Part shown: piece by piece, positions 35,737-45,054 of the stretch | Layout: every line of letters begins with the position of its first letter | How positions within the stretch are numbered: the stretch's first letter is position 1 | Source: Phaseolus vulgaris | Taxonomy: Eukaryota; Streptophyta; Magnoliopsida; Fabales; Fabaceae | Direction: 5' to 3' | Length of the DNA: 64,000 nucleotides | NCBI RefSeq assembly: GCF_000499845.2 | Contig: NC_023749.2 | Span: 12,179,625 to 12,243,624 of the forward strand | Notes under the pieces: model-generated | Database searches by the model: none | Told to the model about the DNA's origin: nothing | What the model saw: the letters and a program-made list of their open reading frames with translations, nothing else | Made by a program: the position numbers and the translations under genes

Positions 35737-36603
35737 AAGAATTAATGGGTGTAGATTTCCAAACGGGCTTATTTAGCTTAAGAAAAATCAAAGCTGCAAC
35801 TAAAAACTTTGATTTTAGCTTCAAGATTGGAGAAGGAGGTTTTGGTCCTGTATACAAGGGTGTTCTCTCAGATGGCACGTCTTGCTCGTGCTTTATTTGA
35901 ACCAGAAAAATCTGAATTGAAGCTGAATTGGTCAACAAGGCAAAAGATCTGTGTTGGTATTGCTAGAGGTTTGGCTTACATCCATGGAGAGTCAAGGCTA
36001 AAGATAGTTCACAGAGACATCAAGGCCACTAATGTGTTACTAGACAAAGATCTCAACCCAAAGATATCTGATTTTGGTTTGGACAAACTTGATGAAGAGG
36101 GCAACACACACATAACTACCAGAGTAGCTGGCACCTATGGATACATGGCTCCAGAATATGCAATGCATGGTTATTTAACTGATAAAGCAGGTGTGTATAA
36201 TTTTGGTATTGTTGCACTAGAAATTGTTAGCGGAAAAAGTAATAACATGAATTGGCCAATGGAAGGATGTTTCTCTCTCGTTCATGTGGTGCATCTCTTG
36301 AAAAAACAAAATGATCTAATGGACCTAGTTGATGAGAGGCGGGGTAAGGATTTCAGAAAAGATGAAGTAGTGGTAATGATTAATGTGGCTCTATTATGTA
36401 CGCAAGTTTCCCCAATGCATAGACCCACCATGGCTTCTGTTGTATGCATGCTTGAAGGAAAAACTAAAGTTCCAGAGGTGGTAGTAGATACAAGTGAAAT
36501 ATTAGATGGAAAGAAGTTGGAGATGCAACAATATTACAGTACGAGAAAGAAAATAAAACTCAAGAAACTCAAGAAGAGAGCATCTCAATGGGTGAAACTT
36601 TAA
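35737..36603 (+). pseudogene. Intronless LRR-VIII receptor-kinase fragment inside LINE B
   Basis: The juxtamembrane QELMGVDFQTGLFSLRKIKAATKNFD leads into the P-loop IGEGGFGPVYKG (35826-35861) and VLSDGT. The text then jumps to LARALF, dropping about 65 residues that should hold the ATP-binding lysine and helix C, with a frame change at the join. The rest is good: HRDIKATNVLL, DFG (36070s), AGTYGYMAPEYAMHGYLTDKA and C-lobe to TMASVVCMLEG. The conserved Asp of DVYSFG is Gly here (GVYNFG). These features match the plant LRR-VIII (At1g53430-type) kinase family, members of which normally have several introns in this region. A transmembrane-like GILGLIMLLV precedes it near 35678. It cannot be an active kinase and is probably of spliced-RNA origin. 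Confidence 0.85.
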
Positions 36604-36978
36604 CATTTATGTCTGATATAGGTTTATATTCTATCAACATGGATTCTTCTTTCCAAGAGAAGAGTCATTAGATAATTATCACCACTTAGCAGATTATGTA
36701 CTCTTGAGCAGATTTGGGTGGTGTATGGGAAGGATGAAATATGCAAGTTGTATGTACAGCTATGCATGTGAGCTGGTTTTGCTTTTCAGGGCCCAATCTT
36801 TTTGGTGCTGTGGTGAGGAAGTAGACCTGACTCATGCTTATTGTTATGAGCCCAAGCTTTGATGAAAAGATTAGGCTTGCCTCGTCGTTATTCCGGGTAT
36901 ATCATGCAGATTTTTATTCTTATTTTTCTGTTTTAATTGTTTTTTAGATTTGCTGTTGTTAGTTCTGTATAAGGGTTG

Positions 36979-36996
36979 GGACACCCCGAAGTGTCC
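36979..36996 (+). other. 3'-terminal hairpin of LINE B
   Basis: GGACAC (36979-36984) pairs with GTGTCC (36991-36996), 40 nt before the terminal A run. Confidence 0.7.
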
Positions 36997-37045
36997 TTTT
37001 AATTTAATTTATTTAATTCTTTGCTGAAAAAAAAAGTGATATCGC

Positions 37046-37094
37046 TTGGGAATACTTAGAAAAATAACTAAATGATTCCCTAGATATAGAGTAA
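37046..37094 (+). pseudogene. MUDRA-domain gene copy in block 1, last codons after LINE B
   Basis: It continues the pseudogene from 33970, reading WEYLEK then a stop (CAA-to-TAA compared with block 2) and on to IE and the terminal TAA at 37092-37094. Confidence 0.75.
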
Positions 37095-38940
37095 CTATGC
37101 AACTTTTATTTATTTTTTTCTTAAATTTGTAGTATGTTTTCTATTGAATTTTAATATATGTTTGTTATAATAAGTTAATGATATTTTATTTTTATTTTAC
37201 AAATTTATTGTTTATCATTGTAGTATGTTTATCATGATGATTAATATCATATGCATATAACATACTACATGGATATGAAAAACTGACAAATATAAATGGA
37301 AAATAGAAACATATAACAAAAGTAACCTTTAATTACATAACCATCATAATTAAAAAAATTATTATTACTAAACTATTTTAATCCATTCTATTAGCATGTT
37401 GAGGTGGATTGAGAAACATCATAATTTCTTTTAACCTATCTTTTAATTTATCAACAAATAATAAATTAAATAAATGTACGTATCTAAGACAAAATCCAAT
37501 AATTTTAAAAATTTAATTTAAGTGAAGTATATAATTTCATATTTTTTATCAACAAATAATAAATTGAATAAATGGCGTATCAAAGACATAATCTAACCCT
37601 TATAAAAATGCAGTCATATTGTGCAAGTGTTCGTTCTTAACATTGTGTCTCTAACTTTCATATTCGTTACAACAACATTCTTCCTGTAGTAGCTTGCAAG
37701 ACACTATTAGGTAGTTAAAACCATTTCAATTTTATTTGATGATAGCAAAACAGTTTATTAATTCATTATAAAATATAAAATGAAACTTGCAACCCTAACT
37801 TTTATTATGTCTTCCTCATCAACAACAAAAAGAAACTGTTTGGTTACCTTGATTTGTGTTTAATAGCTACACGTAGTTGATGGTTTTTCTTTGAATTTTA
37901 TTCTCTGCATAATTTAACCAGTAAAAAGAAAAGAGAGAGAATATGAATGTGTAAGTTTGTAAGATACCTGGCTCAACCAAATTTGTTCAGAAATCAGAGA
38001 AATTTTCTGAAAATAAAAGAAGAGAATGAGCACTGGGCACACTTTTCATTGAAAGTTTAATGTGATTTGCAATAATACTTTTGTGATGATGTTTGGATTA
38101 ACGTTTGATGTCGTTTAATGAAAACTATCTTTGATCTCACAGTATAAGGAATCCAGCGATGATGGTTCTCTCACATAATAATAAATATTTTGCTGGCACC
38201 AACCCTCATGCAGACTATGGCTTACATGCATGAGCTGTTTCACATATGTAGATGCCTTCAACGTTGTACCAATCAAACTCCATGCATCACTGCAAAAGGA
38301 TGACCATCTCTATGCATCACTGCAAATGGATGAGGGTGCAGCACAAGTGGCAGACATGCATGCTTAGATTCAAATTTTCAACCATGCGTTGCAACTTCTT
38401 AGTTTTTGTGCATAATTGAATGTGTAAGTTTATAAGATAGCTGGCTCAACCAAATTTGTTCAGAAATGAGAAAGAAGGAAGAGAAAGAGCAGTGGGCACA
38501 GTTTTCATTGAAGGATGAGCATCTCTGCAAATGGATGTGGATGCAGCAGTTCACCAGTTATTCAGCAGCAGTCTTGGGCATCTCAATGCATTAATGCTTC
38601 CATTTTCATTTGTTTATTAATTATATATATCAGATTATGTATTATTTCCATGAAAATTGAAGAGCTGGTGCTGTATCGGGTGTAATAAACACAGAAGAAA
38701 GGTTACACCTAGGTATTTCTTTATAGTGTTGGACTCATAATAATACTAATACGACAACTATATTATATAACACTAAAAATAATAATATTGAATCTAAATA
38801 TGCCAAAGGTTTATTGATTATTGCTAATTAAATTATTAATATTGATAACAAATAAAGATTGCAACTTATTGGACAGAGAAAAGTAATGTGTGTGGTTGGA
38901 GAAAGAAAAGGTAATAAAAATCATAATTTTGATAGTTACG
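37095..38940. other. Block 1 non-coding with dispersed ACTGGGCACA motif
   Basis: Copies of a ~110-bp motif (GGCTCAACCAAATTTGTTCA ... GCACTGGGCACACTTTTCA) lie at about 37941-38055 and 38418-38520. Others are at 39838-39985, 54690-54810 and 55940-56100. No coding frame is convincing. Confidence 0.6.
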
Positions 38941-38953
38941 GTGTCTAAGATTA

Positions 38954-39360
38954 GATCGCCGATCGATGAAGTGGCGCTCCCCATATGGGTGTAGTCGGTG
39001 ATCGCCGAAGTTATACAAGGTCACATGATCGCCGGTCAATGAAACGGTGATCATCATGCGTGCGTAGTCGGTGGTCGTCAAAGTTATGCAAAGGTCAACA
39101 TGATCGCCAGTCGATGTAACGACGATCTTTATGCGCGCGTAGCCGGTGGTCGCCAAAGGTATTGAAAGGTTAACATGATCGCCGGTTGATAAAGCGGCGT
39201 TCTCCATAGGTTTACATGATCGCCGGTCGATGAAACGGCGATTTCCATGTGTGCGTAGTCGGTGCTCGTCGAAGATATGCAAAGGTCAACAAGATCGCCG
39301 GTCGAGGAAGCGGCGTTCTCCATCTGTGTGGAGTTGGTGGTCGCCGAAATTATGCAACGT
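38954..39360. repeat. Six ~75-bp CpG-rich tandem repeats
   Basis: Units begin GATCGCCGGTCGATGAAACG or similar and contain GTGCGTAGTCGGTGGTCGTC and ATGCAAAGGTCAACAT. One unit is shortened to about 41 bp. The base composition contrasts sharply with the AT-rich flanks. Confidence 0.85.
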
Positions 39361-39741
39361 GTATGGGTAACTCGTTGCGTGGCGAGGAGAATGAGGAATG
39401 CCAACACTGGGAAGCCACTTTTGGCCACAATTCTATACTGACGAGTCAATACAGATGAATAGCAAAAACAAGAGATTGGCTGGTGGGCATTACTCAAAAA
39501 ACACAAATCTCCGACTTATGCAGCTCTGGCCTATGTTTTCTGTTGCTAGGCTATGTAGTGTGAGAGGAGGAAGGAGGTGTTGTGGCATGTGGGGATGATT
39601 GTTGACGTTGTTGATTCTGTGTGTTCTTGCTTTCCTAGCGTTATTAGAGGTACGGTGTTGCTTTAGTGCTAGCGTTTGCAGCGTTTTATTGCAAACAACT
39701 CAACCTCTTGTTTCTATGAGGGTGTTTTATGTAAAAGGGTT

Positions 39742-39761
39742 GAGATACCCCTTTGTATCTC
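39742..39761 (+). other. 3'-terminal hairpin with altered but paired stem
   Basis: GAGATAC (39742-39748) pairs with GTATCTC (39755-39761). Compared with GGGACAC/GTGTCCC of LINE C, both sides of two base pairs changed. Confidence 0.75.
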
Positions 39762-39812
39762 CTCTAATTTTAATTTCATTCTTTGCTGATAAAAAAAAAG
39801 TGTCTAAGATTA

Positions 39813-41031
39813 TTAGAGACAGAGAATATAATGTGTAACTTTCTAAGATTATTTATTATATTTTTTATATTCTTTGTTGATAAAAGAGAAATGGTTCAAC
39901 CAAATTTCTTCGGAAATCCGAGAAATTTTTTGAAAATAAAAGAAGGAAGAGAAAGAACACTGGGCACACTTTTCGTTGAAAGTTGATCTCACAGTATAAT
40001 AACTTATTTGAGCATCTCTATGCTAAATTAATGTTTCCACTTCTTCCATCCCTTTCCAAAAAACTTCACTTATTGTTTTGTAGCAGTCTTGGTCTAATTC
40101 ACCATCTCAATGCTTTATTAATGCTTCCATCTTAATTTTTTTATTAATTAATATATCAGATCATATATTATTTACAAGAAAATTCAAAGTAAAAATTGAA
40201 GACTGGTGTTGTATCGTGTGTAATAATAAACACAGAAGAAAGGTGTTACACTTCGGTATTTCTTTATAGTGTTGGATTCATTAACAAAATTATTTAGAAG
40301 TCTACAATATATGAATTGAGATTTTCGTATTTTTTTTTTTACTGAAATCAATTATAATTTAAATATTTATTTATTAATTTTTGAAGTTTTTTTTAAGAAT
40401 AAAATTTGGACGAAACTCAAAATGTCAAAGGAAATAATACCTTATAAATATGGTAATTAATTTTGAAGATATTCTCTTAAGGGATATGTGATTGGAACAT
40501 TGATATTGTCTATAAAATTAAAAAAAAATATTTTAAAAATGAATTTTCGTTTTCTTAATTTTTGATTGGAGAATTCTTCTAATATATCTTATATTACTTA
40601 TAAATCGAGATCAATGATAATTTAAATATACATTCATTATTTAACCTAAAAATATATTTGTGTGTGAATTTAGTTTATTGTTTACAAACACTTCAATTGA
40701 AATAAAACTTTCTTTTGAATCCAGTACAACTACAAGGCAAATTCATTAGAAAATAAAACTTTTACCACTAAGTTAAGAATAAAGGTAAAGCATTCTAAAG
40801 GAGTCAACTCTACTACCAAAATTACTATGAATATGCACATGATAGAAATTGTTATATTGAAGTCAACTCTACTACCAAATTTACTATCAATATACACATG
40901 ATAGAAATTGTTATATTGTCAACAACGATTACATTACTAGTAACATAAATATTATCATCAATTTGAATATGACAATCCAATTTGGCATTTATATTGGAAA
41001 CCCAAAACAATGTGGGGGAATTGTGTTCCAT
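39813..41031. other. Block 1 non-coding, with a ~59-bp tandem duplication at 40802-40919
   Basis: The segment GTCAACTCTACTACCAAA...TGATAGAAATTGTTATATTG is present twice in tandem. The part around 40430-40500 is the uninterrupted counterpart of the LINE C insertion site. Confidence 0.7.
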
Positions 41032-41039
41032 ATGCATAT

Positions 41040-41143
41040 TGAGTTTTTTTCAACTGCATTGACAAAATTACCTTTCTGGTAATAGGGTTTCAACACCCTA
41101 TTAATGTTCAAGTCATTTAATTTATTCATTGTCTATAAAAAAA
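41040..41143 (+). mobile_element. ~104-bp 5'-truncated LINE tail
   Basis: It ends in CATTGTCTATAAAAAAA and contains a stem TAATAGGG (41080-41087) with CCCTATTA (41096-41103). It is flanked by ATGCATAT at 41032-41039 and 41144-41151. Confidence 0.5.
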
Positions 41144-41151
41144 ATGCATAT

Positions 41152-42850
41152 AACGTTAAATGTTTAGAAAGTATAACCTTGCATGGTACATGGAGACACT
41201 TTCAACATTGTAAAAAAAAATAAAATTACTTTCATGTGCATCCAAGAAGCAAGTGCCTAAGTCACAACTCCTTTTAATATTATAATTCACTACAAAAAAA
41301 TTTGGTCTCTAGAGTTGGTTGATAAAACTCTAAAATGTTAAAAAACCGACACCAAGTATATATTTGTGTTGTTATTGTGTGGACAAAAAAAGGGTGCTAT
41401 ATACGTGAAAGTTAAGACAATTGTGTCACTCTAATAGGAATGCAGGTAAAGTGGACTCAACTCTTGATAAATGGTTGTGTATCCCTTGTTAAAGGGACCC
41501 TAATAGAGTGGACTCAGTCATTACTAAAATGGATGCTAATAGAGTGAGCTTAGCCATCGCTAGAAGGGATGCTGATAGCTTGGATTTTTTCTCGTCAAAC
41601 TCGATTAAGCAAGCAATTTTTCGCTTGAGCAAGATGTCACCTAACTCAAACCCAATTAAGACATATTTAAATGCTATGAATAAATTTTAAATGTTAAATT
41701 CTTTATAACATTTGTTCATAATGATAAGAAGTTTCTATAAATATTTGAGGAATTGATATTTAGGAGACATTTGTTTGCGAGAAATCAACATGAATGATTT
41801 TTATATATGTGCATCAATGTCAATTAAGATGAAATGTTATATGTTTTTATTCATTGATAATACAAACGAGTGAGAAAGATGAATCACAATCCCAATTTTT
41901 CTAATTGACACATCCAAATCATTTACTTTGCTTTTATTTAATTTCTTACAAATTCCTGATACAAACAAACCTTTCAAACAAACTTTGACAAATCTTCATA
42001 TTTAGTAAATATTATACATGAGATTTAGAATTGTTCCTTGTGGGTTCGATATCCGTTCTTAGGGACATTTTATTATTTTTAACTCGGAACACTTACTGTA
42101 AAATAGTCATCAGCCTCCTACCCACTAGAATCCGTTTGGAACTCGATTTGCTCAACCAAGACAAAATCCAATTTGGAACACTATAATTGATTTTGGTTTC
42201 TCTCCTTACTCACCAATGCAAACAATTATTCATTTTCTAACTTCTCCCTACTACACTAACCATAGCAAAAAAAGGAATAGGGGGCACAATTTGGGTTTCT
42301 CATGAGTTAGAGATTTGCTTTCAGAAAGAAAAGGGGGAAAAGGGGCTCGTGTCCATAAAGGTAATTCGATTTCACTAATAGTCCACACACCCCTATCGTG
42401 CAACATTGACCAAATTCTAAAAATATAATTCATTTAATTCCATTTGTATCGACCAACAACGTCGACTAAATCCTGACTACCTCATTTTTTATATTATTTT
42501 AGATATAATTTATTTAATTCCAGTTACATCTACCAAAACCATCATTCCATTTGCATCTAAATTGATGCTTACCATTATTATTTATATATATTTTTATAAT
42601 AATATTATTAAAAAATTGTTCATATAAATTTATACATATTTTATATTAATAATCTTAAAAAATTGTTCATATAAATTTATGCATATTCTATTCTAATGTT
42701 AGAAATTGTTTGTATATTTATACATATTTAAACAAATTATTATGTCATAATTTTATCTGCACTTTTCAAGAAATTCACTTACTAATATTATTTAATAAAA
42801 ATAATTAAATATTGATAGATTTTTTTCCAAATTAGGTCTTCACATTCCTC
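41152..42850. other. Intergenic between the blocks, with a 36-bp minisatellite
   Basis: About 41490-41600 holds diverged 36-bp units (CTAATAGAGTGGACTCAG type) whose frame stays open (DPNRVDSVITKM / DANRVSLAIARR). The sequence CACTACAAAAAAA at 41288 resembles a CACTA terminus but no partner end was found. Otherwise no gene recognised. Confidence 0.5.
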
Positions 42851-42954
42851 TATATAAGGGTTAATCTAAAGACTTTAACTTCACTCGGCGTCTCTTTTCT
42901 TCTTCTTTCACTATCACACTCTCATCGTTGCTGTTGCGCCGAGGCTAAGAATCT
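42851..42954 (+). promoter_or_regulatory. TATA box and pyrimidine-rich leader exon of a gene cut by CACTA
   Basis: TATATAA at 42851-42857 is followed about 30 nt later by a CT-rich leader (TCTCTTTTCTTCTTCTTTC). A splice donor GTGAGT sits at 42955-42960 and an acceptor TTCCAG ends at 43084. The CACTA element begins six bases into the next exon. The downstream gene body was not identified beyond the CACTA. Confidence 0.45.
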
Positions 42955-43109
42955 GTGAGTTTTGATGGAAGAGGTTTTCATCTTCAATGTTAAATTATTG
43001 TGTAAAAAGTTTAGATACTTTTATATATATTTCAAATTCTTCATCTAAATGTTATCTATTTGTTATAATTTTTTTGTGTTCCAGACAAACACTAGCGCAT
43101 ACATGTAAA

Positions 43110-43395
43110 ATAAATGCGGTTATTTTACATTTACAAATGCGGTTATAGAACCGCATTTGATCAGCACGCATTCGTAAATCGGAGATATACAAATGCGGTC
43201 ATAGAACCGCATTTATAAATTTGATTTACAAATGCGGTTAATTAAAATAATCGCATTTGTATATTATTCTGAATGAGGGATGAGGGTTTAGGGGTTTAAG
43301 ATTTACGAATGCGGTCTTGGTAATAACCGCATTTGTAAATAGGTAAATCACATTTACAAATGCGGTTTTGGTAAATGACCGCATTTGTAAATAGT
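43110..43395. repeat. CACTA left subterminal repeats
   Basis: At least eight copies of AAATGCGGTT or AACCGCATTT, often as head-to-head pairs forming palindromes such as AAATGCGGTTATAGAACCGC. Such arrays bind the transposase accessory protein in En/Spm elements. Confidence 0.85.
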
Positions 43396-43949
43396 GTTTT
43401 TTTTTAAAGTGCAATTTGTATTGTGCATAAACCATATAAATTAATAACCTGCATAATGATCAAACCCAGCCAGACAAATACAGAAATATAGTAATCAATT
43501 GAGATCATCAAATGTACATTTACAAGTAATCAAATTGCATTTACATAAAACCATTATTGTTTACCTATGCTAGAGTTATAAAAATTTATGAAATATGTGG
43601 ACCAAGAATCTCTAACATATGAAATGCCTCCCTCATTCATTAGTGTTTCTTCTGTGAATAATTGCATTGCAAAGTTGACATAAATTAGTTTTTAGATATA
43701 TATATGTTCAAGAATTATAAAAATGATTTAACATATATAGTACCTCTTTCCAACCAGTTTTAACACCTAGTCTTATAATGGTAATCATCCATTGCATAAT
43801 GTAATAGCCACACTCATAGCTTCCTGGTTGTTTATTACACTATAATTGAATAAAAAGTAATATGATAGTATATTGATAAACAATGATAATAGAGTAAGAA
43901 AAAAATTACAAACCTTTATTGTTATCCAGTTCAAATTATTTGAACTTGA

Positions 43950-44950
43950 TCGACCTTTTAGGATGTTATATCCACGCTATGAACTGGTTAATACAAAAAA
44001 CCTCGTTAGTAGATGGTTAATTAGTAACATATACAAAGTTCAGTTTATAATGTACTTACGTATCAATGATATCCTTAAATTTTGTGGGAATCTTCTTGTG
44101 TAGAGAACAAAACCACACAGCAGTCTTATCAACCATTGATAAGACAAGTAACTGCCAATGATGTCTATATCATCAATGAAAAGAGTTATTAAATATTTAA
44201 AACATAAAATAATAATAATTGATGACATATAATTAAACTTACTCAATAATATAAGGGCATAAATAAATTTGTTTTCCCTCTTTTTCCAGGGTGTTAGTGA
44301 TGTATGCTTGAGTCTCAGATGAGTTTGGTCCAACGTGATTAGTATATGCAGGATCTAAGAATCCATACATATTTTCCTTCCCCTCAGTGATACAGACTCT
44401 ATGCAAAAACCTACAAGTTTTTAGTTAAAGCATAATCAATAATAATTTAACATAAAGTAAATTGAATAATAGGTAAAGATACTTACATCATAAAAAACTG
44501 AATTATACTTATATTGAGCTCCTGTTTTCCAGATATAAATTATGATAAATCTGTGTTGTAAATCATCAGTGGCAGTTCAGTGTTTATTTGAAAAAATGTA
44601 TCATCTCACGGAACTGGAAAAGGTTCATTGCCAATCTGACTAGCAATGAGACGTAAGGAAGCTAGAGGATCGTCAACTGGAACCTCACGCTTCTTTTTCG
44701 GACTTAGTGGCCGAAAAGGTTTCTACAAGATAAACAACATTTGTATTAAATTATATGTAATATATAAATATAAATAAAAAATAATATAATGAAATGAAAT
44801 TATTACATGAGGTTTGGGCATAGATCGAATGAGCTCTTTGGGCCAGACAACGAATGTCTGAAATGCATCGGCCACAGTGGTTACCTCATCTGAAGGTAGT
44901 GGAACACGAGCATCAGGAAATCGTACTTTTTCAACTATTACCTTCGCCAC
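43950..44950 (-). pseudogene. CACTA C-terminal region: DUF8039-like and ULP1-like protease remnants
   Basis: At 44950-44820 the frame reads ARVPLPSDEVTTVADAFQTFVVWPKELI, matching the DUF8039 segment common in CACTA proteins. Further down (about 44650-44580) LRLIASQIGNEPFPVP and, near 44150-44060, HWQLLVLS with TAVWFCSLHKKIP resemble the C48/ULP1 cysteine-protease part. They sit in different frames separated by AT-rich, probably intronic, sequence. They may be exons of the transposase gene or of a second gene. Decay is too strong to model splicing. Confidence 0.6.
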
Positions 44951-45054
44951 ATCAGGGGAGAGAGGAACATTATGTCATCTCGATACCCTATCTTTCGAAA
45001 GTCCACTAGTGTGAATCCTGAATCATCAATTTTAACCCCACTTTTATTGTCAAC

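Larger units (their letters stand above)
33971..37035 (+). mobile_element. LINE B: 5'-truncated RRM-type L1 carrying a receptor-kinase fragment
   Basis: It is flanked by AAGTGATATCGC at 33959-33970 and 37034-37045. The uninterrupted sequence is in block 2 near 53931. It contains the last third of ORF2, then 1.5 kb of sequence unlike the LINE A 3'-UTR that includes a host kinase fragment, then the lineage's 3' hairpin and CTTTGCTGAAAAAAAAA. Because the duplications enclose everything, LINE and kinase sequence probably arrived together. The 5' junction holds scrambled filler (33971-34017). Confidence 0.85.
38954..39799 (+). mobile_element. LINE 3' end carrying GC-rich tandem repeats, 13-bp TSD
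   Basis: It is flanked by GTGTCTAAGATTA at 38941-38953 and 39800-39812. It ends in CATTCTTTGCTGATAAAAAAAAA, like LINE B and LINE C. The first half is a CpG-rich tandem array and the second half resembles a LINE 3'-UTR with a 3' hairpin. No ORF2 sequence remains. Confidence 0.75.
28900..41031. repeat. Segmental duplication, block 1
   Basis: Once insertions are removed, this block is collinear with block 2 (49550 to the window end). Anchors include TCATGCAAGGTT (29497 and 50774), CAGAGATGTATTT (30446 and 51427), the MUDRA-domain gene (33616 and 53574), CATGCGTTGCAACTTCTTAG (38382 and 55092) and the sequence around each LINE C junction (40430 and 56517/63541). The outer left limit is vague. Confidence 0.85.

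Noticed and set aside
39249..39598. Plus-strand ORFs rich in GRGS/RRR in the tandem-repeat element
   Set aside because: The frames simply follow the CpG-rich tandem repeats and are open in several frames and on both strands.
41288..41300. CACTACAAAAAAA, resembling a CACTA transposon terminus
   Set aside because: No partner terminus, subterminal repeats or 3-bp TSD could be found, so it was not called as an element.
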